From DATBVX01 sp963810775 (GTDB lineage: Bacteria; Pseudomonadota; Gammaproteobacteria; Steroidobacterales; Steroidobacteraceae): 64,000 nt of DNA. Positions 35,239-44,797 of this stretch are shown here, piece by piece. Location of the stretch: contig CAWEOT010000005.1 of the NCBI GenBank assembly GCA_963810775.1, forward strand, positions 1 to 64,000. Reading direction: 5' to 3'. A program made the position numbers and the translations under genes. The notes beneath the pieces were generated by a model. It saw nothing but the letters and a program-made list of their open reading frames with translations. It did no database searches and was not told where the DNA came from. Numbering within the stretch: position 1 is the stretch's first letter; every line of letters starts with the position of its first letter.

Positions 35239-36099
35239 CTAGCTTCGCGATACCTGGCGGCTGCGCAGGACGAGAGCGATTCCACCCAACACCGCGAACG
35301 AGGACAGGAGCAGGCGTAGGCTCGCGTGTTCGCCGAGGAACAGCACGCCGCCCACGGCTGCGATGACCGGCACCGAGAGTTGCACTGACGCCGCGGCGAT
35401 CGCCGGCAGGCGGGCGAGCGCCGCGTACCAAATGACGTAGCCCAGGCCCGAGGCAATGGCCCCTGAGGCCGCGGCGAGAGCAAGGCCCTGGGTCGACACC
35501 ATCGGCGGATGCGCGAACATGGGCACGGACAACAACGCCAGCGGTACGCTCCAGAGGAAATTACTCGCAGTGGCGCGCAATGGATCCGGGGTCTTGCGAC
35601 CACGCAGGGAGTAGACACCCCAGGCGACGCCGGCAAGGGCCATCAGCAGCGCATTGGATATCGGTGGCGCCGTCACGCCCGGTGCGAGCAGAGCAGCGAG
35701 GCCTGCGCACGCAAGGACAAGGCCGCTCCAGCCGAGCGTTGAAAGTCGCTCCCGCTTGATGAGGCCTGAGCCAATCATCGTGATCTGCACAGCGCCGAAG
35801 AGAATCAGCGCCCCGGTTCCCGCCGAAAGACCGAGATACGCAAACGAGAACGCGATCCCATAGGTGAAGAGCGCGCCGACCGCGATCGCATCGGCCGCAA
35901 TGCGCAGCGATCCTCTCTGCCTGACGATCACGAGCAGTGCGAGGAACATCGCACCAGATACGAGCCTCACTGCCGTGAAGCTCGCTGCATCGATCAGGTG
36001 TGCACCCAACGCCCTGCGGCACAAGAGCGAATTAGCGGCGAAAGCGCTCATCGCCGTAGCCGTCAGCAGGATCGTGCCCGCGCCTGCCGTGCGGGTCAT
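35239..36099 (-). CDS. EamA/DMT-family transporter
   Basis: This is a 286-residue inner-membrane permease of the drug/metabolite transporter superfamily, with ten predicted membrane segments arranged as two EamA repeats. The first holds FAANSLLCRRALGAHLIDAASFTAVRLVSG and the second WGVYSLRGRKTPDPLRATASNFLWSVPLALLS. The ATG at 36099 places the first helix correctly; the upstream in-frame start at 36156 would add 19 polar residues. Transport substrate is unknown. Downstream lies the gene for the membrane-anchored unknown protein, after a 188-bp gap with no recognised content. Confidence 0.85.
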   Translation of the reverse strand: MTRTAGAGTILLTATAMSAFAANSLLCRRALGAHLIDAASFTAVRLVSGAMFLALLVIVRQRGSLRIAADAIAVGALFTYGIAFSFAYLGLSAGTGALILFGAVQITMIGSGLIKRERLSTLGWSGLVLACAGLAALLAPGVTAPPISNALLMALAGVAWGVYSLRGRKTPDPLRATASNFLWSVPLALLSVPMFAHPPMVSTQGLALAAASGAIASGLGYVIWYAALARLPAIAAASVQLSVPVIAAVGGVLFLGEHASLRLLLSSFAVLGGIALVLRSRQVSRS

Positions 36100-36182
36100 T
36101 ACCTGGGAATACCGCGGACTCGAAGTCGCATGAGGCGCCCTCCGCTCTGAGGGCACCTACGGTACACGAGTTGTGATGAACA

Positions 36183-36210
36183 CAGAGGGGCCACTCCTGT
36201 GACCCCTCTG
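36183..36210 (-). terminator. hairpin downstream of the subtilase gene
   Basis: The arms 36183-36194 and 36199-36210 pair at 11 of 12 positions around a TCCT loop. The hairpin lies about 75 bp after the subtilase stop in its reading direction. No T-run follows, so intrinsic termination is uncertain. Confidence 0.4.
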
Positions 36211-36284
36211 GAGACCAACGCTCAGGCTTTCGGGACGCCGTCAGGGTGGGAACCTGCCGGCTGGATTCGAGAGCGGCGTTGCAA

Positions 36285-38369
36285 TCAGTGTTTCTTCACT
36301 TCCTTGATGGCTTTCACCGCATTGACGAAGCCGTAACCAGTGTCCGGATCGAATCCTTTCCTGCCCACCACGAACGGTTCGGTGAGTCGCCCGGCGGCGA
36401 GCTTCATGTCTTCAGCCGTATCGCGCAGGACATCATTGATCTCCTGCGGCGTGATTGCATCACAGTCGCGAAAGCGCCCACCCGCGACGACGCGTTGCGC
36501 CGCTGTCGCCGGCGGCAGGATCAGCGTCTGCTCCTTGTGGTGCTTGGCGCTCACGCAAACCTTCCAGTTATTCCCCGCAGCAATCCCGTCGTTACGCTTG
36601 TCGAGCATCAGAGCAGCAACGGCAGCGACGTGCGGAGCGGATGCGGAAGTGCCGAAGAAGTTCGGAAACTCGTCGGGCTCCGTGCTGCCCGGTACTTCGA
36701 ATGGATAAAGCGCGAAGAAGAAACTGCTATTGCCGCCATCCGGACCCACGACGCCCGGCTTGACCCGCACCACCGGCTTCTTGAGCCGCTTGCCATTGAT
36801 GTCGAACAGGATGGGAGTGCCCCCGGCCGAGGAGAAAAGCTCCAGGCATGCGGGCACGCACTGCGGGTGAAATGCGGGACCCCACTCCGCGGTGTTGTAC
36901 CAGGGCGCGGCGCCCACCGCTTCGCTGCCCGCCGCATTCGAATGCCCAAACGTGGTCGGGCTTTGCGTATCGAAGTCGTCCACCGTCATGGCGCCGTCGC
37001 CGAAATCGAAGTACACGTACTTCGTGACTGCGGGGGGCGAGCCACTGAACAGTTCGAGCGAGATTGCGACTTGCACATCTGCCCCGCTCTGATTCGAGAT
37101 GAGGGCGAGCTCGACTGGATCGGCGCCGGGATTGACATCGATGCCCGGAAGCTGGCACACGGCCGGCTCGAGATTGTCATCGCAGAACGGAATCAGGTTG
37201 CCGTCGAGATCATAGAAGATGATGTCGAGGTCACTCGTGGCGCCCGGGGCGCCGCTTACCGATGCGAACGGCTGATCCCATTGAAAGCTCAGGACCTCTA
37301 TGGCTCCTGTGGTGAGCGTGATGGTCTGCAAGGTGTCGATACCAGGGCCCGGATCGAAGTCGTGCTGTTCGCCGGACGCGCCGAGGAGGCCCGAGCGCCG
37401 GAAGCGCGACACGTAGGACTGTCGTGCGCGGTTGCCGGCCGAGGAATAGTAGGCGATGCCCTTGGAGCGCACGTAGTCGACAGCCTGCGCAATATTGCCG
37501 TCCTGGAACATCGGTTCGGTGAGGTAGCTGATGTCATCGACGATGACATCAGCGCCCGCCTGCACTGCCAGCTGCACGATGCCGTTGGCGAAATCCGCCT
37601 CACCGTCGTCTGCGGTGTGGAACGCGAGATGCGCGCCGGGCGCAACGTCATGGATGATCTGCAGCATCGCGCGTCCTTCGTCGATGCCGTCCTCGCAGGT
37701 CGGGTCCTCCTTCAGGACCACGACTCCCGCCGGCAGATCTCCGTTCGCTACATCCTGCTCGGCGCTAGTGTGCATTTGCCCGGGCAACAAGGGCCCGGTA
37801 GTGCAGTTGAAGCTGTCGGACAGCGCACCGACCCGGATCCCCGTGCCATCAACTGCAAAATGCGGGCGGGCCAAATCTGCATTCAACGAACGATCGCCCT
37901 GCGAGGTAACCAGGCCGGCATCGTGTGCGCGCACGGACGGTCGCGCGAACTGCAATGAGCTGGTGGCCGCGAGATCAGCGAGTGCACTCACCGGCAAGCG
38001 GCCCGAGACCACGTTGCCGAACACGGTTCCGTGCTGCAGTCCGCGACTCACAAGTTCGGTGCGCAGCGCCTGCGCTTGACCTGGCTTCGCAATCGCATCG
38101 ATGAGGATGGAACCGTCGACTACTTTCATGAGTGGATTGCGTCCGGCTCGCGCCGCGAGGCTGCGTTGCTTTGCGGTGCCCGCCGGTGCGCCCTGTCGGA
38201 GCCGAACCAATGCACCGCTGAGCCTCGATGAAGTGCCCTGCTTCATTGCGTCACGCTGGGCCCGAAATTCCTGCAAGCGAGCGCTAGCATCCTTGACCTG
38301 GGCCTGTGCTGCGTGTGCGCAAGCCAGACCCACCAGCGCGACAAGCGCCGCTGTCCATAAGCGTCTCAT
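36285..38369 (-). CDS. secreted subtilisin-like (S8) serine peptidase
   Basis: This is a 694-residue exported protease-like protein. The ATG at 38369 has AAGGGG about 7 bases upstream and gives a clean signal peptide ending AQAQ. An N-terminal prosequence-like region (to about residue 130) precedes the subtilase core. The catalytic Asp is in GIRVGALSDSFN, the presumed His in AMLQIIHDVAPGA and the Ser in FGTSASAPHVAAVAALM. A roughly 170-residue beta-rich insert, with Asp-rich segments suited to calcium binding, separates the His and Ser. Such secreted, non-canonical S8 proteins occur in environmental proteobacteria. A dedicated substrate is unknown. Confidence 0.85.
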   Translation of the reverse strand: MRRLWTAALVALVGLACAHAAQAQVKDASARLQEFRAQRDAMKQGTSSRLSGALVRLRQGAPAGTAKQRSLAARAGRNPLMKVVDGSILIDAIAKPGQAQALRTELVSRGLQHGTVFGNVVSGRLPVSALADLAATSSLQFARPSVRAHDAGLVTSQGDRSLNADLARPHFAVDGTGIRVGALSDSFNCTTGPLLPGQMHTSAEQDVANGDLPAGVVVLKEDPTCEDGIDEGRAMLQIIHDVAPGAHLAFHTADDGEADFANGIVQLAVQAGADVIVDDISYLTEPMFQDGNIAQAVDYVRSKGIAYYSSAGNRARQSYVSRFRRSGLLGASGEQHDFDPGPGIDTLQTITLTTGAIEVLSFQWDQPFASVSGAPGATSDLDIIFYDLDGNLIPFCDDNLEPAVCQLPGIDVNPGADPVELALISNQSGADVQVAISLELFSGSPPAVTKYVYFDFGDGAMTVDDFDTQSPTTFGHSNAAGSEAVGAAPWYNTAEWGPAFHPQCVPACLELFSSAGGTPILFDINGKRLKKPVVRVKPGVVGPDGGNSSFFFALYPFEVPGSTEPDEFPNFFGTSASAPHVAAVAALMLDKRNDGIAAGNNWKVCVSAKHHKEQTLILPPATAAQRVVAGGRFRDCDAITPQEINDVLRDTAEDMKLAAGRLTEPFVVGRKGFDPDTGYGFVNAVKAIKEVKKH

Positions 38370-38551
38370 GATGTATCCCCTTTTGTTGGTAGTCGCGGGA
38401 GCGCCTGGCATTTCTCTGCCAGTGCGCTGCACGCTACGAATTGGATGTCACTGCAGCAAGCGCCGCGGGACGAACCGGCTTCTCAGCTACATGGTTCGAT
38501 CTCGGACAGGGACGAACTGTCGCTGCCATGCGCATACCCTATACTCGTCGC

Positions 38552-39286
38552 ATGTGTGCGCGATTCGTCTCACGCGTCATGGCCGCGCTCGAGCGCGCAG
38601 TACAGGTGCGTTGGCACGATCCGTTCGAGCTGATTTACAACGCGGCGCCGAGCATGCAGCTGTCGGTGGTCACTGCTGGCCGCAATGGCCCCGAAGCGCG
38701 CGCCATGAAGTGGGGATTCATCCCGGGCTGGTGGAAACAAGCGAAGCCACCCAAGCTCACGATCAATGCCCGCTCGGAAGATGCCGCCAGCCTGCCCATG
38801 TGGCAGGCAGCATTTCGGGGTGCCCGTTGCCTGGTGCCCTCTATGGGCTGGTACGAGTGGCGCAGCGAGGCACGCGTCGACACCACGACCGGCGAAATCA
38901 ACCCGGTTCGCCGTCCCTATTTCATTCACCTCGAGGGCTTGCAGCCGCTGTGCTTCGCGGGGCTCTGGTCATGCTGGCGTCCGGAGAGTGGCTCCGAACC
39001 GCTTCTCACCTTCTCGATTCTCACGCGCACACCCACGCCCAGCCTCGCGCAACTGCATGACCGCATGCCCGTCGTGCTGCGCGAGGAGCAGTACGCTTCC
39101 TGGCTCGACCCGGCCAACGACGATGTCCGCGCGCTCGGACAGAGCGTTGCCACGGGAACCGTGCAGGAGTTCAGCTACTACCCGGTGAGCACATACGTGA
39201 ACAACCCTCGCAACGAGGGCAAGGAATGCATTGAGCCACAGTCCGTGGACCCTGAACCTCCAAAGGACTTCGAACTCACGGGCTGA
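38552..39286 (+). CDS. SOS response-associated peptidase (SRAP/HMCES-type)
   Basis: This is a 244-residue SRAP-domain protein (YedK/HMCES type), which crosslinks to abasic sites in single-stranded DNA through its Cys2. I set the start at the ATG at 38552 because it places Cys at position 2 (MCARFV), the residue exposed after Met removal. Other active-site parts are visible: the Asn in TINARSED, the Glu in VPSMGWYEWR and the His in LHDRMPVVL. A TATACT hexamer ends 6 bases before the start codon, so the message may be leaderless. No LexA box is visible upstream despite the family name. It converges with the SDR gene. Confidence 0.9.
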   Translation: MCARFVSRVMAALERAVQVRWHDPFELIYNAAPSMQLSVVTAGRNGPEARAMKWGFIPGWWKQAKPPKLTINARSEDAASLPMWQAAFRGARCLVPSMGWYEWRSEARVDTTTGEINPVRRPYFIHLEGLQPLCFAGLWSCWRPESGSEPLLTFSILTRTPTPSLAQLHDRMPVVLREEQYASWLDPANDDVRALGQSVATGTVQEFSYYPVSTYVNNPRNEGKECIEPQSVDPEPPKDFELTG

Positions 39287-39316
39287 TGCCGCCAATATCG
39301 GCCAATATCGGCGGCA
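39287..39316. terminator. near-perfect 30-bp palindrome between convergent genes
   Basis: TGCCGCC at 39287 and GGCGGCA ending at 39316 bracket a tandem AATATCGGCC/AATATCGG core. It starts at the base after the SRAP stop codon and ends 11 bp before the SDR stop on the other strand. This suits a bidirectional terminator, although no T-run is present. Confidence 0.5.
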
Positions 39317-39327
39317 CTTCCCGCGCC

Positions 39328-40035
39328 TCAGAACTTTTCCACCCACGGTCGCAGGTCGAGCTCGTGCGTCCACGCGCTGCGATGCTGGCGATGAAGTCCA
39401 AGGTATGCCTCGGCAATCGCGTTTGGTTCCAGCAGCGAATCGGGACCCCGCTCGTCCAGCAGCTGCTCATAGCGGCGCGAATGGATCTGGCCATCGATGA
39501 TCACGTGCGCCACATGAATTCCCTTCGGGCTCAGCTCGCGCGCCATGCTCTGCGCCACCGCGCGCAGGGCGAACTTGGGGGAAGCGAGATTCGCGAAGCC
39601 CGCACCACCCCTCAGCGAAGCGGTGGCGCCAGTGAAGAGGAGCGTGCCCGCGCCCTGCTTGAGCATGGCGCGAGCTGCTGCGCGACCGACCAGGAACCCG
39701 CCGAAGCAACCAACGCGCCAGCTGTGCTCGAACTCCTCCGGGGACGTATCTGTTACATCCAGCTTCTTGAAGGTGCCGGCATTGAAGATGGCGACACGCA
39801 ACGGTCCGTGCTGGCGCTCTGCAGTGTTGAAGAGCTCCTCCACCTGTTGCGGCACCGTCGCGTCGCACTCGATCGGCATAATCTGGCCGGTGCCGCCTGG
39901 CGCCGAGATCTCTTCCGGCGCGGGCGCGCTGCGGGCTGCCGCGAGAACCGTATAGCCTGCCTGCGCGAACGTCCGGACGAGCGCCGCACCCAGACCCGGA
40001 CCAACCCCTACCACTACTGCTGTTTCCTGCGTCAT
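39328..40035 (-). CDS. short-chain dehydrogenase/reductase lacking the catalytic Tyr
   Basis: This 235-residue Rossmann-fold protein has the SDR cofactor motif VVGVGPGLGAALVRTFA (a TGxxxGxG variant), the IFNAGTF (NAG) motif and TGATASLRGG for the catalytic Ser region. Where the family has YxxxK (as in YSASK), it has LASPK, keeping the Lys but with Leu instead of Tyr. It is either catalytically atypical or non-catalytic. The ATG at 40035 has GGAGGGG about 7 bases upstream, which rules out the longer start at 40068. It follows dnaE2 at 46 bp on the same strand and might be the last gene of that operon. Confidence 0.8.
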   Translation of the reverse strand: MTQETAVVVGVGPGLGAALVRTFAQAGYTVLAAARSAPAPEEISAPGGTGQIMPIECDATVPQQVEELFNTAERQHGPLRVAIFNAGTFKKLDVTDTSPEEFEHSWRVGCFGGFLVGRAAARAMLKQGAGTLLFTGATASLRGGAGFANLASPKFALRAVAQSMARELSPKGIHVAHVIIDGQIHSRRYEQLLDERGPDSLLEPNAIAEAYLGLHRQHRSAWTHELDLRPWVEKF

Positions 40036-40081
40036 TGATGACCCCTCCGGCAGACCTTCGTTCGTCATGTGACACCAGCGC

Positions 40082-43000
40082 TCAGCGAAAGTCGCGCGAT
40101 TTCGCCGCCAGTGTTCCCAGCCAGCGGCTAAGGTCGGTAAATCGCGCCGCGATTACGTGCATCACTTCGCCTTGTCGTTGCAGCTCACCGTGCACTTCCA
40201 GCAGGCGAGCTTCGAGAAAGTGGCGCCGCTGCGCTTCGGCAACGGCCGGCCAGACGATGAGGTTCACATGACCAGTCTCATCCTCGAGCGTGATGAAGAT
40301 GACGCCGCTCGCGCTCGAAGGACGTTGACGCGTGATGACGAGCCCCGCGGTGCCCACCTTCCTGCCGTGTGCGAGTGCACCGAGTTCGCTCGCCGTCAGG
40401 AGATGACGCGTGCGCAGTCGCTCGCGCAGCAAAGCGAGGGGATGACGCCCGAGTGTCAGTCCCAGGGCCCGATAATCTGCGAGCAGGTTCTGCCCTTCGG
40501 TGGGTGCCGCGAGCATCGGGATACCTTCGGTCACCTTGATCTGGGGGAACACCGGCAGTGCCGCTTCAACGCCCGCGACTTCCCACACTGCACGATGCCG
40601 GTTACCGGTGAGGCGCAAACAGGCGCCGGCATCGGCCAGCGCATTGAGGTCACGCCGTTCGAGACGCGCTCGCTCCGCGAGATCCTGCAGGCTTGCGAAG
40701 ATACGCGCGCGTCGCGCCGTAACGAGCCGTTCGACAGCGGCCTGAGACAGGCCTTTCGCGAGTCGCAGCCCAAGACGCAATGCGGGCTCACCATCGTCAC
40801 GTCGCTCGAGCGTGCAATCCCATTCGCTCTCGAGCACATCCACGGGGCGGACTTCTACATCATGCGCGCACGCGTCACGCACCAATTGTGCAGGCGCGTA
40901 AAAGCCCATCGGCAGGCTGTTGAGCAATGCACAGGTGAAGATTGCGGGTTCGTGACACTTTACCCATGCCGAGGCATACGCCAGCAGCGCGAAGCTCGCG
41001 GCGTGCGACTCCGGGAAACCATACTCGCCGAAGCCCTGAATCTGCCGGAAGATGCGCGCTGCGAATTCATCGCTGTAGCCGCGCTCGCGCATGCCGCTCA
41101 GGAGCCGCTGCTCGAAATGCTCGAGACCCCCGCGTCGCTTCCAGGCGGCCATCGAACGGCGCAGGTCATCCGCCTCACCCGGCGTAAATCCCGCCGCCAC
41201 CATGGCAAGCTGCATGACCTGTTCCTGGAAGATCGGCACCCCAAGCGTGCGCTTGAGAACTTTCTCGACCGCCCGGCTCGGATAGCTCTCGGGCTCTTCG
41301 CCGTTGCGGCGTCTGAGATAGGGATGAACCATGTCGCCCTGGATCGGCCCGGGGCGCACGATCGCAACCTCGATCACCAGGTCGTAGAAATTCTTCGGCT
41401 TGAGCCGCGGCAGCATCGACATCTGCGCGCGCGATTCGATCTGGAACACGCCGACTGTGTCGGCACGTTGAATCATCGCGTATACGGCCGGATCCTCGGC
41501 CGGGATCGAAGCGAGTGTGTGGTCCTCGCCGCGAAAGTCGCGCAGCAACTGGAGCGATTTGCGCAGCGCCGAGAGCATCCCGAGTCCCAGCACATCCACC
41601 TTCAGAAGCCCGAGCGCATCGAGATCGTCCTTGTCCCACTGGATCACGGTGCGATCCGGCATCGTGGCGTTCTCGATCGGCACCAGCTCCTCGAGCGGGC
41701 CGCGTGAGATCACGAAGCCGCCCACGTGCTGTGAAAGATGACGCGGGAACCCGATCAGCTCGTGCACCCGCTCCAGCAGCCGCGTGAGCAGGGGATTGCG
41801 CGGATCGAAACCCGCGCTCCGCACGCGCTCGTCGGCAACCTTGCTGCCGTCCCACCAGTGCATCGCATGCGCCAGGCGATCGACCTGCAGCGGATCCAGG
41901 CCAAACGCCTTGCCGGCATCGCGCAGCGCGCTGCGCGGCTGATAGGTGATGAGCGTGGCGGCAATGGCGGCGCGGTGCCGCCCATACTTGCCGTACACGT
42001 ACTGGATGACTTCTTCGCGCCGTTCGTGCTCGAAGTCGATGTCGATGTCGGGTGGCTCATTGCGCTCGCGGGAGATGAAGCGCTCGAACAGCACGTCCTG
42101 TCGCCCGGGATCGACAGAAGTCACGCCGAGGCAGTAGCAGACCGTGGAATTGGCGGCCGAACCGCGTCCCTGGCAGAGGATTTTCCTTCCGGTCGCGAAT
42201 TGCACCAGGTCGTGCACGGTGAGGAAGTAGGCTTCGTACCTCAGCTGCGCGATCAGCGTTAGCTCGTGCTCGATGAGAGCCCGTACCTGTTCCGGCACTC
42301 CCTGGGGCCAGCGTCGACGCGCGCCCTCCTCGGTCAGCTTGCGCAGCCATCCAGCAGCGCTCTCGCCCGCTGGCACCAGCTCCTCGGGATACTCATAGCG
42401 CAGCTCATCGAGCGAAAACTCGCAGCGCTCGGCGATGCGCTCAGTTTCCTCGAGTAACGCACGCGGATACAGGCGTGCCAGCTCGGTGCACGGCCGCAAA
42501 TGCCGCTCGCCGCTCGGCTGCAATTCATAGCCTGCTGCGGTAATCGGCTTGTTGAGCCGGATCGCTGTGAGCAAATCCTGCAGCGCACGTCGTTCGCGTA
42601 CGTGCATCTGAACACCACCACTCGCCACGAGCGGCAGGTGCAACGCCCCGCCGAGTTCTGTCAGCGCGGCGAGCAGGCCGCGATCGTCGCCCGTGCGCAA
42701 CAGCTCTACCGCGAGCCAGGTGCGCTCCGGGCAGAGCGCCTGCAGCCATTCACCTTGCGCAGGATCCGGGTCATTGCCTGGAAGCCACAATGCGAGACAG
42801 TCACCGAGATCCGCCGGGGTGATCTGCTCACGTACCAGTCGATAGCTACCTTTGTCCGCGCTGCGACGCGCGCGAGTGATCAGGCGGCAGAGCCGACCAT
42901 AAGCCGCGCGATTGGTGGCGAGCAGGACGAAACGCAGTCCATCCACGAGTGCGAATTCGCTGCCCACGATGAACTTGAAGCGCGCCTCCTTTGCCGCTTC

Positions 43001-43153
43001 GTGCGCACGCACCACACCCGCGACCGAGCATTCATCGGTGAGCGCCAGCGCACTGTAATCGAGCTCAACGGCCCGCTCGACGAGCTCGTGAGGATGGGAG
43101 GCGCCTTCGAGAAAGGTGAAATTGCTGCTGCAGTGAAGCTCGGCGTAAGGCAT
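40082..43153 (-). CDS. dnaE2: error-prone DNA polymerase DnaE2 (ImuC)
   Basis: This C-family polymerase of about 1023 residues is the catalytic subunit of the SOS mutasome that copies damaged DNA. It has an N-terminal PHP domain (YAELHCSSNFTFLEGASHP), the polymerase core with PPDIDIDFEHERR holding two catalytic Asp residues, and the GRGSAANSTVCYCLG segment. Helix-hairpin-helix and OB-fold (GHVNLIVWPAVAEAQ) regions follow. The length fits DnaE2 (about 1,030-1,080) rather than replicative DnaE1 (about 1,160). The ATG at 43153 gives the usual N-terminus; one at 43189 overlapping imuB is possible. It is the third gene of imuA-imuB-dnaE2 and is SOS-controlled through the promoter at imuA. Confidence 0.93.
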   Translation of the reverse strand: MPYAELHCSSNFTFLEGASHPHELVERAVELDYSALALTDECSVAGVVRAHEAAKEARFKFIVGSEFALVDGLRFVLLATNRAAYGRLCRLITRARRSADKGSYRLVREQITPADLGDCLALWLPGNDPDPAQGEWLQALCPERTWLAVELLRTGDDRGLLAALTELGGALHLPLVASGGVQMHVRERRALQDLLTAIRLNKPITAAGYELQPSGERHLRPCTELARLYPRALLEETERIAERCEFSLDELRYEYPEELVPAGESAAGWLRKLTEEGARRRWPQGVPEQVRALIEHELTLIAQLRYEAYFLTVHDLVQFATGRKILCQGRGSAANSTVCYCLGVTSVDPGRQDVLFERFISRERNEPPDIDIDFEHERREEVIQYVYGKYGRHRAAIAATLITYQPRSALRDAGKAFGLDPLQVDRLAHAMHWWDGSKVADERVRSAGFDPRNPLLTRLLERVHELIGFPRHLSQHVGGFVISRGPLEELVPIENATMPDRTVIQWDKDDLDALGLLKVDVLGLGMLSALRKSLQLLRDFRGEDHTLASIPAEDPAVYAMIQRADTVGVFQIESRAQMSMLPRLKPKNFYDLVIEVAIVRPGPIQGDMVHPYLRRRNGEEPESYPSRAVEKVLKRTLGVPIFQEQVMQLAMVAAGFTPGEADDLRRSMAAWKRRGGLEHFEQRLLSGMRERGYSDEFAARIFRQIQGFGEYGFPESHAASFALLAYASAWVKCHEPAIFTCALLNSLPMGFYAPAQLVRDACAHDVEVRPVDVLESEWDCTLERRDDGEPALRLGLRLAKGLSQAAVERLVTARRARIFASLQDLAERARLERRDLNALADAGACLRLTGNRHRAVWEVAGVEAALPVFPQIKVTEGIPMLAAPTEGQNLLADYRALGLTLGRHPLALLRERLRTRHLLTASELGALAHGRKVGTAGLVITRQRPSSASGVIFITLEDETGHVNLIVWPAVAEAQRRHFLEARLLEVHGELQRQGEVMHVIAARFTDLSRWLGTLAAKSRDFR

Positions 43154-43172
43154 GAAGAAAAGCCCGCTGCAT

Positions 43173-44780
43173 TCATCCGAACAGTCCATGCACGTACCAG
43201 TGCTGCGGGGCGCGGCGCTCCCGGTACACCCATAGCTTCGCGCCGTCCTCGGCACGCGTCTGGAAGTAATCGCGCCTCACTTCGCGCCCGTCCCACCAAC
43301 CAGTTTCGATGCGTTCTGGTCCGCGCAATCTCTTTCCCTGGCGCGTGATCTCACGTGGCTGTGCCAGCAGCCACAAAGGACGCTCGACAGCCCGTCGTGG
43401 TTTATCGACGCGAGGCAAATCGCGAATTTCGTTTCCGCCAGCGATTTTCCAGGCGCATTCCGGCCGATGATCCTCAACCGCGCATACGCCGAACACCCGC
43501 TCGTGACCGAGCCGGGCACGCAGGCGTTCGATCAATCGCGGCAGCGCATCGATGGTCTCCTGCGTCTGCGCCTGCTTCCACAGCCAGCCGTTCGCAGGCA
43601 GCGCGGGAAGCAGTGCACCTGATCGCAATCGCAGGGCAATGACCGGCGCCGGCAACGCGAGCGCAGCCAGTCGTTCGGCCAGCAGGCCACGCAAATGCAC
43701 GACCTCACTGCTCGGTAACGCGAGACCGATGTGAATCCTGGTCAGCGGATGCGTTCGATGCTTGAGATCCATGACCAATAACGCGATCGCAGCCTGTCGT
43801 TCGCGCAGAAAACGCTGCAGTCGCTCGAGCATTGGCCCACATGCCGCCTCGAGTTTTTGCGCGGTTTCGATTTCATGCTCAGGAACCTGCCGGACATCGA
43901 AACGTTCGGGGCTGCGAAACCCACGGCGCGCCTGTGCGCGCCGGTCGAAGGCGCAATCCAGCTCATCCAGCCAGCGAGCCCCCAGGCGGCGTGCAAATCC
44001 TGCGCGCGGCAGGCGCACGAGATCGCTGACGGTGCGCACCCCCATGTTGAGCAGCAGCACCGTGACTTCCTCGGGCCAGCGCAGGGAACTGATGGCAACG
44101 CTCGCGAGATGCCGGGTCAGCTCGCCGGGTTTCTCGATGATCACGGTGCCGGTGGTTTCTCTATTCCTCTCGAGCGCTGCGGGAAGTGATCGTGCCAGCC
44201 ACAGAGAGCCGGTGGGTGTGGGAGCGAGCGCCAGTCGCGCCGTCACGCCCAGCTCTCGCAAGCCTGCGGCGACGCGTTCCACCAACGCCTGTGCGCCGCC
44301 GAACAGTTTCAGGCTGCCCTTCACTTCCAGCAGCAATTCATCCGGTGGCTCGAGGCTCACCAGGGGCGTGAACTGTCGCTGACACCACGCTGCGAGTTGC
44401 ACGAGTCGTGCGCGTTCACTTGCCGCATCGCGCGCACGCGTTTGCAGCTGCGGCTCCAGCGCGATTGCGGCATTCAACGACTGTCCCGCACGAACGCCGG
44501 CCGCGCGTGCTGTTTCATTACAGGCCAGCACGATCTGCTGACGACTCTGCGGATCGATGACGGCCATCGAACCTTGCAAAGTCGGAAAGTCCTGAACTGC
44601 TTCCAGTGCCAGTCGCGGCAGATCGATCGCCAACCAAAGCCGGCGGGCTGATGTACGGGAAAGCTGCGCCTCATGCGGCGGTTCGCGCAGGGCACGAGCC
44701 GGGCGTGGCTGAGATTTCGCCTGCACGCGCTCATCGACAGATTCGGAAGGAAACAAGGGGAGGTTGCGCAACGCGGACAT
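43173..44780 (-). CDS. imuB: ImuB, catalytically inactive Y-family polymerase-like protein
   Basis: This is a 535-residue Y-family polymerase homologue that acts as the hub of the mutasome, binding the beta clamp, ImuA and DnaE2. The palm start reads LWLAIDLPRLALEAVQ, where active Y-polymerases have an acidic DxD-type site, so catalytic acids are missing, as known for ImuB. The fingers/thumb region includes LLNMGVRTVSDLVRLPRAGFARRLG (helix-hairpin-helix) and FRSPERFDVRQVPEHEIETAQ. The C-terminus has the family's GPERIETGWWDGREVRRDYFQ. The first 40 residues form a basic, disordered extension. It begins 17 bp after imuA. Confidence 0.92.
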   Translation of the reverse strand: MSALRNLPLFPSESVDERVQAKSQPRPARALREPPHEAQLSRTSARRLWLAIDLPRLALEAVQDFPTLQGSMAVIDPQSRQQIVLACNETARAAGVRAGQSLNAAIALEPQLQTRARDAASERARLVQLAAWCQRQFTPLVSLEPPDELLLEVKGSLKLFGGAQALVERVAAGLRELGVTARLALAPTPTGSLWLARSLPAALERNRETTGTVIIEKPGELTRHLASVAISSLRWPEEVTVLLLNMGVRTVSDLVRLPRAGFARRLGARWLDELDCAFDRRAQARRGFRSPERFDVRQVPEHEIETAQKLEAACGPMLERLQRFLRERQAAIALLVMDLKHRTHPLTRIHIGLALPSSEVVHLRGLLAERLAALALPAPVIALRLRSGALLPALPANGWLWKQAQTQETIDALPRLIERLRARLGHERVFGVCAVEDHRPECAWKIAGGNEIRDLPRVDKPRRAVERPLWLLAQPREITRQGKRLRGPERIETGWWDGREVRRDYFQTRAEDGAKLWVYRERRAPQHWYVHGLFG

Positions 44781-44797
44781 GAATCACACCCGAGTCG

